Of a DNA stretch of 5,620 bases, positions 1 to 4,151 are shown piece by piece. This DNA is from Streptosporangiaceae bacterium. Lineage in GTDB: Bacteria; Actinomycetota; Actinomycetes; Streptosporangiales; Streptosporangiaceae. Position 1 is the stretch's first letter; every line of letters begins with the position of its first letter. A program made the position numbers and the translations under genes. The stretch spans positions 1 to 5,620 of the forward strand of contig JASHOI010000236.1 in assembly GCA_030041195.1 (NCBI GenBank), given 5' to 3'. The notes below the pieces were generated by a model that did not search any database, was not told the DNA's origin, and saw nothing but the letters and a program-made list of their open reading frames with translations.

Positions 1-10
1 TTCGACACAC

Positions 11-85
11 GCTCCTGTGGTGAAACGGAGATCATGCCGGTTTACGGAACCGGTGGTGGGGGTTCGAGTCCCTCCGGGAGCGCCA
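11..85 (+). tRNA. tRNA-Arg (anticodon ACG), CCA encoded
   Basis: A full cloverleaf can be folded by eye. The acceptor stem pairs 11-17 with 75-81 (one G-U). The D stem is 20-23/32-35, with GG at 27-28 in the loop. The anticodon stem is 37-41/49-53, all Watson-Crick. The variable loop is four bases (54-57). The T stem is 58-62/70-74 around a canonical TTCGAGT loop. The discriminator is G82 and CCA is encoded at 83-85. The anticodon loop 42-48 is TTACGGA, placing U33 at 43 and ACG at 44-46, which reads Arg CGU/CGC codons. A29 falls at position 20 of the D-loop and C45 at position 35, both classical arginine identity elements. G37 is less usual for an ACG tRNA. Any promoter lies outside the window, since only ten bases precede the gene. 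Confidence 0.9.
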
Positions 86-93
86 AGCCCCAC

Positions 94-163
94 CTCCCTG
101 GCAGCGGACCTGCCGCCGAGCGTCCGAAGCTCGGTTGTCCCAGTTCGACTCTGGGCAGGGAGA
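94..163 (+). tRNA. Atypical tRNA-like gene, anticodon CCG (Arg), reduced D-arm; possible pseudo-tRNA
   Basis: Eight bases after the first tRNA a second tRNA-like fold appears. The acceptor stem 94-100/156-162 is seven perfect pairs. The anticodon stem 117-121/129-133 is five perfect pairs, extendable by 116-134. Its loop GTCCGAA has U33 at 123 and CCG at 124-126. The variable loop has five bases, and the T stem 139-143/151-155 is perfect around TTCGACT. The discriminator would be A163. The D region (101-116) is only 16 bases: it forms a short GCGG/CCGC or GGCAG/CTGCC hairpin with a five-base loop and lacks the G18-G19 pair that docks on the T-loop. Position 8 is G rather than T, and the following bases are CG before a CCA. 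It may be a decaying tRNA-Arg copy, a divergent functional tRNA, or an unrelated structured RNA. The three stems with correct spacing make chance unlikely. Confidence 0.5.
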
Positions 164-197
164 CGCCAAGGACGACCCGGTGTTCCGCTGTGCTGCA

Positions 198-246
198 CTG
201 CCGGCCGGCTGGGCCATGTTGGCCGACCAGACCCGCCGACCGGCAG
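198..246. terminator. Large inverted repeat between convergent tRNAs and small membrane gene
   Basis: CTGCCGG (198-204) pairs with CCGGCAG (240-246). Inside, GGCC (212-215) can pair with GGCC (221-224) over a five-base loop, giving a long GC-rich composite hairpin. It lies between the plus-strand tRNAs and the stop codon of the minus-strand gene ending at 260, where a bidirectional terminator is expected. No T-run follows on either strand, so it would have to act as one of the tail-less terminators proposed for actinomycetes. The structure is seen; termination is inferred. Confidence 0.35.
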
Positions 247-259
247 GCTCTCCGCATGA

Positions 260-445
260 CTACCGGTGCACGCTCTCGAGGACGACGATCGCCCCAGAGC
301 CGACCAGCACCACAACCACGATCGCGACGATCATGAGTAGCACGCGGAGCACAAGGCGCCAGAAGACTACGAGAACCGCCGCGAGCAGCACGATGGCTGC
401 CTTGGCGGACTCGACCTCCTGGGCCGCTCCGTCGATGGCCTGCAT
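260..445 (-). CDS. Small hydrophobic membrane protein, 61 aa, unknown function
   Basis: I do not recognise a family. The protein has a short polar, acidic N-terminus (residues 1-15, with D5, E10, E12) followed by an almost unbroken hydrophobic stretch from about 16 to 56. W29, R30 and R34 interrupt it, so it could be one long helix or two short membrane helices with an Arg-containing turn. It ends with ESVHR. The ATG at 445-443 is preceded on the minus strand by GGGGAAGGAAC, a good Shine-Dalgarno sequence, which fixes the start. By hand count about seven in eight codons end in G or C, typical of genuine coding DNA in such genomes. It is convergent with the tRNAs and divergent from everything downstream. 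Small hydrophobic proteins of this size include toxins of type I systems and plasmid spread proteins, but nothing here decides between these and an uncharacterised membrane protein. Confidence 0.6.
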   Translation of the reverse strand: MQAIDGAAQEVESAKAAIVLLAAVLVVFWRLVLRVLLMIVAIVVVVLVGSGAIVVLESVHR

Positions 446-495
446 GTTCCTTCCCCTGACTCGCTGGTGCCACCAGACGGGGTCAGGCCGAAGGG

Positions 496-508
496 GTTCA
501 TTGTGAAC
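496..508. promoter_or_regulatory. Palindrome GTTCA-TTG-TGAAC upstream of the small minus-strand gene
   Basis: GTTCA (496-500) and TGAAC (504-508) are perfect inverted halves around a three-base spacer, about 51-63 bases upstream of the ATG of the small membrane gene. The half-sequence TGTGAAC recurs at 606-612. The position suits a regulator binding site. The symmetry is seen; the function is inferred. Confidence 0.22.
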
Positions 509-615
509 CGATGGCGAACGTGCTGGCTTGACCGTTGCATTCCGTCACCAAGCCGGTTAACAATGATCCTTAGCGCTGACCCCCTCCTACTCGGGCTGGG
601 CTCGGTGTGAACTGG

Positions 616-650
616 GCACGGTCGATGCTCCGAACATCGGCCGTGCTTTT
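616..650 (+). terminator. Strong rho-independent terminator-like hairpin, 12-bp stem plus TTTT
   Basis: GCACGGTCGATG (616-627) pairs with CATCGGCCGTGC (635-646) through twelve consecutive pairs (one G-U) around a seven-base loop, followed by TTTTGTGTG. The T-run is on the plus strand only, so it would end rightward transcription. No gene ends just upstream, so it either terminates a short non-coding transcript or insulates regulator 1 from read-through of the tRNA side. Confidence 0.6.
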
Positions 651-840
651 GTGTGACAGAAGTACCGCAGATGCGGCTCTCGGGCTGAGTCCTGCGCCCC
701 GTCACACTGCGTAGCAGGAACGCGCTCGCTCTAGCTCACGAGTGGCTTGTGGTGCAATCGACCACTGGCGTCTCCTCTCCGCCGCACAAGATCGCGGCGA
801 CGTATCCGGGTGGCCCCCTGCCACCTTCCGACTGACCGCT

Positions 841-852
841 ATCCGAGCGGAT
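841..852. promoter_or_regulatory. Perfect palindrome ATCCG-AG-CGGAT
   Basis: A 5-2-5 palindrome ending four bases before the candidate -35 box at 856. It has the same geometry, including the central AG, as the palindrome at 906-917 on the other side of the candidate promoter. It is a plausible site for regulator 1 or another repressor. Binding is inferred. Confidence 0.3.
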
Positions 853-855
853 CAG

Positions 856-884
856 TTGAGGACGAAGCCTGGTTCTGCTTCAAT
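856..884 (+). promoter_or_regulatory. Candidate promoter of the regulator 1-DUF397 operon
   Basis: TTGAGG (856-861) and TTCAAT (879-884) match the housekeeping -35 and -10 hexamers at four of six positions each, with a 17-base spacer. Transcription would start near 891, directly at the tandem repeat 892-917. An alternative is TTGGCA (905-910) with TATCGG (927-932) at 16-base spacing, which would place the repeat over the -35 box. Neither is strong, and mapped 5' ends would choose between them. Confidence 0.33.
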
Positions 885-891
885 GGTGACT

Positions 892-917
892 TTGGCACGC
901 GCCATTGGCAAGTGCCA
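892..917. repeat. Two tandem 13-bp palindromic repeats, candidate operator
   Basis: TTGGCACGCGCCA (892-904) is followed at once by TTGGCAAGTGCCA (905-917); the copies agree at 11 of 13 positions. Each contains a near-perfect dyad of the form TGGCA..TGCCA (the first has one mismatch). Two palindromic sites in phase about 80 bases ahead of an HTH regulator gene are the usual form of an autoregulatory operator. The repeat is seen in the sequence; the bound protein is inferred. Confidence 0.5.
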
Positions 918-997
918 TTCGGTCCATATCGGCGCCCAACCGCGCCAGTCCGTTCCCGGTGTTGCGGTTTACGCTCATGGAGAGGGGCGAGACTGAA

Positions 998-1840
998 GTG
1001 CCAGGGACCAGCCCCACAGTTCGCCGCAGGGAGCTTGGGGCTCGGCTTAAAGAACTCCGGGCCGGGAAGGGCTGGACGGTCGAGCAGGTCGCCGAGCGGC
1101 TGCTCGTATCACCGTCCAAGGTGAGCCGCCTCGAGACCGGCCAGCGTGGTGCCAGCGCTCGAGACATCCGCGACATCAGCAACCTTTACGGCCTTAATGA
1201 CGATCAGCGGCAGCTGCTGGCAGACCTGGCTAAAGCCGGCAAGGAACACGCCTGGTGGCAGCCGTTCTCACTGCCTTACTCGACCTACGTAGGCCTGGAA
1301 GCCGACGCGACCTTGATCAGGGACTTTGGGCTCGGTGTGATGCCCGGCCTGCTCCAGACGCCCGATTACGCTCGCGCGGTCTTGATGGCCACAGTTCCCC
1401 GGCGAGCTCCCGACGAGATCGAGCAGCTCATCGAAGCGAGGATCGCACGGCAAGAACGGGTCCTGTCGGCGGAAAACCCGCCGCAGTTCCACGCGATCTT
1501 GGAAGCCTCCGTACTGCATCGCGTAGTCGGCACCACGGCGATCATGCGAGCGCAGCTGGAGCACCTGCTAGACGCGTCCGAGTCGTCGAACGTCACGGTT
1601 CAGGTCGTTCCCTATGAGGCTGGTGCGCTGCCGAATGCCAACAACAAGTTCATCATCCTGAGCTTCGCCTCAGCGCTCCCGGACGTCGTCTTCGTCGAAG
1701 GGCTAACCGGCGATCTCTACATAGAGCGCAAGGAGGACATAGAAACTTACAACGCCGCGTTCGGGGCTCTTGAGGGGCTGGCCAAATCACCCGAGAGCTC
1801 TCGTGCAACTATTGTCTCGATCTTGAGAGATTACCGATAG
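998..1840 (+). CDS. XRE-family HTH regulator with DUF5753 domain (WhiJ/Scr1-like), 280 aa
   Basis: A cytoplasmic DNA-binding regulator. Residues 13-66 form an XRE-type helix-turn-helix, with the second-helix region WTVEQVAERL and recognition helix SPSKVSRLETG (38-48). From about residue 86 a DUF5753 domain follows, marked by WW at 86-87, MPGLLQT (115-121) and YARA (124-127), and later EASVLHRVVG. Length fits the family (about 270-290 residues). The GTG at 998 is chosen because GGAGAGGGG (979-987) lies ten bases upstream and family members start with this P-x-x-R-R-R-x-L-G region; an in-frame ATG at 977 and TTG at 905 lack ribosome binding sites. It overlaps the DUF397 gene by one base. In Streptomyces such pairs affect development and antibiotic production, with the DUF397 protein proposed to modulate the regulator. 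Target genes are unknown; autoregulation through 892-917 is inferred. Confidence 0.93.
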   Translation: MPGTSPTVRRRELGARLKELRAGKGWTVEQVAERLLVSPSKVSRLETGQRGASARDIRDISNLYGLNDDQRQLLADLAKAGKEHAWWQPFSLPYSTYVGLEADATLIRDFGLGVMPGLLQTPDYARAVLMATVPRRAPDEIEQLIEARIARQERVLSAENPPQFHAILEASVLHRVVGTTAIMRAQLEHLLDASESSNVTVQVVPYEAGALPNANNKFIILSFASALPDVVFVEGLTGDLYIERKEDIETYNAAFGALEGLAKSPESSRATIVSILRDYR

Positions 1841-2136
1841 TGTTCTGGGCCAGACGGATGAACCCGGTGGCCTGGATCGTCCGGACAAGCCCTGCTCTAG
1901 AGGCTCATAGGAAGCTCATAGACGAGATGAACCCTAATGAGATGCGCCCGCCAGCGTTGGCTTGGCGCAGGTCGAGCTATTGCCAAGGTGGCGAGTGCGC
2001 AGAGATCGCCAAGCTGGATGGCATGATTGCGCTCCGCAACTCGACCGTTCCAGGCGCCGTGGTTCGCTACACGGTTGATGAGTGGCGGGCGCTCGTCCAG
2101 GCCATCAAGGCTGACGAGTTCGCCGACCTGGACTGA
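1840..2136 (+). CDS. DUF397 domain protein, partner of regulator 1
   Basis: A small cytoplasmic protein with a complete DUF397 domain at about residues 40-98: WRRSSYCQGGECAEIA (42-57), IALRNST (63-69) and RYTVDEW (76-82). The usual Asp of the VRDS-type motif is Asn here. DUF397 genes normally follow HTH-DUF5753 genes, as in the Streptomyces abaA/whiJ-type loci, and the products are thought to modulate their regulator. The GTG at 1840 shares one base with the upstream TAG (TAGTG), favouring translational coupling, but this gives a 30-39 residue N-terminal extension that most relatives lack. In-frame ATGs at 1858 and 1927 are alternatives; 1927 has AGGAAG twelve bases upstream and yields a typical 69-residue protein. 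Family and stop are certain, the start is not. Confidence 0.88.
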   Translation: MFWARRMNPVAWIVRTSPALEAHRKLIDEMNPNEMRPPALAWRRSSYCQGGECAEIAKLDGMIALRNSTVPGAVVRYTVDEWRALVQAIKADEFADLD

Positions 2137-2162
2137 CTCAGTCGCACCCCGGCATCAAGAAG

Positions 2163-2186
2163 GCACGTGGGCTTAGGTCCGCGTGC
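2163..2186 (+). terminator. 10-bp hairpin after the DUF397 gene
   Basis: GCACGTGGGC (2163-2172) pairs fully, with two G-U pairs, with GTCCGCGTGC (2177-2186) around a TTAG loop, 27 bases after the DUF397 stop. No T-run follows directly, although TTTT occurs at 2210-2213 after a second dyad. It is a likely end for the regulator 1 operon, but could also act in the dipeptidase leader. Confidence 0.45.
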
Positions 2187-2192
2187 TCTACT

Positions 2193-2213
2193 CGTAGTGC
2201 CTACGTAGGTTTT
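2193..2213. promoter_or_regulatory. Nested palindromes CGTAG-TGC-CTACG and CCTACGTAGG with T-run
   Basis: A 5-bp hairpin (2193-2205) overlaps a perfect 10-bp palindrome CCTACGTAGG (2200-2209) followed by TTTT. It could be the second part of a tandem terminator with 2163-2186, or an operator about 110 bases ahead of the dipeptidase. A further 8-bp palindrome TGACGTCA lies at 2238-2245. I found no clear promoter hexamers here. Confidence 0.28.
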
Positions 2214-2318
2214 GCGAACAGGAGCACCACAGAACGCTGACGTCACTCTGGTCTCATGCGCCTCATAGAGCGGGCTATTGGTCAGCCTGTGGACCACGTT
2301 CCGGTAGCGTGCCGGGAC

Positions 2319-3701
2319 ATGAGTTCTCAGCAGCCCGGCGTCGGGCAGCTCACGGCAGCCGTCCAGCAAGTCCTGCCATCCGTGCGCGCTGACCTGGAAC
2401 GGCTCGTGCGGATCCCGTCGGTGTCGGCCGATCCTGCTGCCGCGCCGCAGGTGCAAGCCAGCGCTAGCGAGGTTGCGGCCCTGCTCGGCCGGGCTGGTCT
2501 GCCAGAGGTCGACCTGCTCACCGCGGACGGTGGCCAGCCCGCGGTGCTCGGGCGGCGGCCCGGCCCGCCCGGCGCGCCCACGGTCCTGCTCTACGCGCAT
2601 CACGACGTGCAGCCCACCGGCGACCGCGCGGGCTGGGACAGCGACCCGTTCCAGCCCGCCGAACGGGATGGCCGGCTGTACGGGCGCGGCGTGGCCGACG
2701 ACAAGGCGGGCATCGCGGCGCACCTGGCCGCGTTGCGGGCGCATGGAGACCAGCTCCCCGTCGGCGTCACCGTGCTCATCGAGGGCGAGGAGGAGATCGG
2801 CTCGCCCACGCTGGACGCGTTCCTGGCCCAGTACCGGGATCTGCTGCGTGCCGATGTGGTGGTGTTCGCCGACGCGGCGAACTGGACGGTTGACGTGCCG
2901 TCGCTGACGACCTCGCTCCGCGGGGCCGCGCCGGTCATCGTGGAGGTGCGGGTCCTCGAGCACGGTGTGCACAGCGGGCTCTACGGCGGCCCGGTCCCGG
3001 ATGCCCTGACCGCGCTGTGCCGGATGCTGGCAACGCTGCACGACGAGCGGGGCGACGTGGCTGTCGAGGGCCTGACCAGGGGCACGGCCGACCCGCTCGA
3101 CCTGACCGAGGCGCAGCTTCGGGCCGACGCGGCGATGCTCGACGGGGTGCAGCTGATCGGCACCGGCGGGCTCACCGACCGGCTCTGGGCACACCCGGCC
3201 ATCGCGGTCATTGGCATCGACGCCCCGTCGGTCGCCGCCGCCTCCAACACCCTGATCCCGGCGGCCCGCGCGAAGGTGAGCCTGCGCGTTGCCCCCGGCG
3301 ACGACGTGACCAGGGCGAGCGCGGCCCTGGCGGCCCACCTCAAGGCGCATGCGCCATGGGGCGTGCACGTCTCCGTGCAGCAGGCTGCCACGGCGGCTCC
3401 GTACACCGTGCCGACCGGGGGTGCTGCGTACCAGGCGGCTCATTGGGCTCTGCAGGAGGCCTGGGGAAGGCCCCCGGCCGATATCGGCGGGGGCGGATCG
3501 ATCCCGTTCGTCACCGGATACGCCGAGCTCATCCCCGAGGCCGAGATCCTGATCACCGGCGTCGAGGACCCGGACACCCGCGCGCACGGCGCGAACGAGA
3601 GCCTGGACCTGGCGACGTTCGAGCGCGCGTGCCTCGCCGAGGCGCTGCTGCTGCACCGGCTCGGCACGGGCGTGGCAGACACATCTGACCGCCAGATCTA
3701 A
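2319..3701 (+). CDS. M20-family metallodipeptidase, 460 aa
   Basis: A zinc-dependent dipeptidase of peptidase family M20 (related to PepV, CPG2 and DapE), hydrolysing short peptides. It has no signal peptide, so it is probably cytosolic. The metal site is complete: HxD at H94/D96 in YAHHDVQP, the bridging Asp in GRGVADDKAG (D127 by alignment from memory), catalytic base and ligand E158/E159 in EGEEEIGS, D185 in VFADAANW, and H423 in HGANES. The dimerisation domain inserts at about 200-310 and carries HGVHSGLYGG with H218, which in the family reaches the partner's active site. Length is normal. The ATG at 2319 is preferred because family members begin about here and third-position GC falls upstream. 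An in-frame ATG at 2256 would add 21 unremarkable residues. Neither start has a clear Shine-Dalgarno sequence. GC3 bias is far stronger than in the flanking regulators. Confidence 0.94.
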   Translation: MSSQQPGVGQLTAAVQQVLPSVRADLERLVRIPSVSADPAAAPQVQASASEVAALLGRAGLPEVDLLTADGGQPAVLGRRPGPPGAPTVLLYAHHDVQPTGDRAGWDSDPFQPAERDGRLYGRGVADDKAGIAAHLAALRAHGDQLPVGVTVLIEGEEEIGSPTLDAFLAQYRDLLRADVVVFADAANWTVDVPSLTTSLRGAAPVIVEVRVLEHGVHSGLYGGPVPDALTALCRMLATLHDERGDVAVEGLTRGTADPLDLTEAQLRADAAMLDGVQLIGTGGLTDRLWAHPAIAVIGIDAPSVAAASNTLIPAARAKVSLRVAPGDDVTRASAALAAHLKAHAPWGVHVSVQQAATAAPYTVPTGGAAYQAAHWALQEAWGRPPADIGGGGSIPFVTGYAELIPEAEILITGVEDPDTRAHGANESLDLATFERACLAEALLLHRLGTGVADTSDRQI

Positions 3702-3727
3702 CCGTCGGGCGATGTTGGGTGTTCTCG

Positions 3728-3751
3728 GCACCGATGCAGGCTTCCCGGTGC
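3728..3751 (+). terminator. Weak stem-loop after the dipeptidase
   Basis: GCACCG (3728-3733) pairs with CGGTGC (3746-3751) around a twelve-base loop, 26 bases after the dipeptidase stop, without a T-run. Position is the main argument for termination. Confidence 0.22.
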
Positions 3752-3823
3752 GATGGGGTCCGGCTGAGGTACTCCGAGCCCTGGCTGGTTCACTGCAACC
3801 CGCGCTTCTGGGAGCTGAATCTC

Positions 3824-3834
3824 TGGGATTCCCA
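3824..3834. repeat. Palindrome TGGGATTCCCA, copy 1
   Basis: A perfect 11-bp palindrome (five pairs around a central T). An identical copy lies at 3981-3991, 157 bases away. Flanking bases differ, so this is not part of a longer duplication. It is a candidate operator for a dimeric regulator, plausibly regulator 2 downstream. Confidence 0.4.
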
Positions 3835-3980
3835 TCCACTCGAGGCCTTCCTGCGCGATCCAAAGCCCTGTCACGGCTACTCCGTGCTGAGATCCTTGCT
3901 GCTAGTGGACGTACGGATGCTAAGGCGTCTATCTCGGGATCGGCCTGCGGGCAGATCCGCCTGACACTAGAGTTGCACCG

Positions 3981-3991
3981 TGGGATTCCCA
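3981..3991. repeat. Palindrome TGGGATTCCCA, copy 2
   Basis: The second identical copy of the 11-bp palindrome, about 160 bases ahead of the regulator 2 start. The 157-base offset from copy 1 is close to fifteen turns of B-DNA, so both sites would face the same side, as in repression loops. I saw no third copy in the window. Confidence 0.4.
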
Positions 3992-4033
3992 AAGCGAAAC
4001 GGGACTGTAAGAGTTCAGTGGGCGCTGCTCGCA

Positions 4034-4045
4034 CAACCGCGGTTG
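4034..4045. promoter_or_regulatory. Perfect 12-bp palindrome CAACCGCGGTTG
   Basis: Six perfect inverted pairs with no spacer, about 106 bases ahead of the regulator 2 start. It is a candidate protein-binding site, unrelated in sequence to TGGGATTCCCA. Only the symmetry supports it. Confidence 0.3.
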
Positions 4046-4095
4046 CCACGATCCGAGCCGACTTGCCCGGGCGGTGGCACACTGCTTCCAGGCCA

Positions 4096-4126
4096 GGCGG
4101 TCGCAAGCTGCAGCAGCGCGACCGCC
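4096..4126. promoter_or_regulatory. 9-bp inverted repeat in the leader of regulator 2
   Basis: GGCGGTCGC (4096-4104) pairs perfectly with GCGACCGCC (4118-4126). The 13-base loop contains a further palindrome GCTGCAGC (4107-4114). It ends 25 bases ahead of the TTG start and 12 bases ahead of the GGGACAGG ribosome binding site (4139-4146). It could be an operator, or a hairpin in the mRNA leader affecting expression; without a T-run a terminator is less likely. Confidence 0.4.
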
Positions 4127-4151
4127 CTGATTCACAACGGGACAGGTTGGC

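Larger units (their letters stand above)
446..997. other. Gene-poor region ahead of regulator 1
   Basis: About 550 bases without a convincing coding region on either strand. Reading frames here give arginine-, serine- and proline-rich products with no ribosome binding sites. The stretch holds the upstream region of the minus-strand small gene, a strong hairpin with T-run (616-650), a 7-bp inverted repeat GTGTGAC (651-657)/GTCACAC (701-707) enclosing a small CCGC/GCGG hairpin, and the promoter and operator-like repeats of the first regulator (841-917). The leader between those repeats and the GTG at 998 is about 80 bases. Confidence 0.5.
3702..4151. other. Non-coding, palindrome-rich region ahead of regulator 2
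   Basis: About 450 bases with no convincing gene. A GTG frame at 3719-3964 (81 codons) has fairly GC-rich third positions in its first two thirds and could be a coding relic, but I recognise no family and see no ribosome binding site. The region is rich in perfect dyads: a weak stem at 3728-3751, TGGGATTCCCA at 3824 and 3981, CAACCGCGGTTG at 4034, and a 9-bp inverted repeat at 4096-4126. I could not identify a convincing -35/-10 pair for regulator 2. Confidence 0.5.

Noticed and set aside
11..168. tRNA locus as an integration site of an actinomycete mobile element
   Set aside because: No integrase or excisionase gene is present and I found no second copy of the tRNA 3' end in the window. The idea stays open only for sequence outside it.
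563..610. Leu-rich 15-codon reading frame directly before the 616-650 hairpin, as a leader-peptide attenuator
   Set aside because: No ribosome binding site, no alternative antiterminator stem that I could draw, and no biosynthetic gene downstream for 350 bases.
367..705. A 112-codon minus-strand frame overlapping the small membrane gene
   Set aside because: Its product is Arg/Ser/Pro-rich with no domain, and it overlaps a better-supported frame with a good ribosome binding site.
651..707. GTGTGAC/GTCACAC inverted repeat as a riboswitch or terminator
   Set aside because: A seven-pair stem around a 43-base interior with only one small inner hairpin, no T-run and no known riboswitch motif.
3017..3688. 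A 223-codon plus-strand frame inside the dipeptidase
   Set aside because: It is out of frame with a complete M20 enzyme and its Arg/Gly-rich product is typical of frame shadows.
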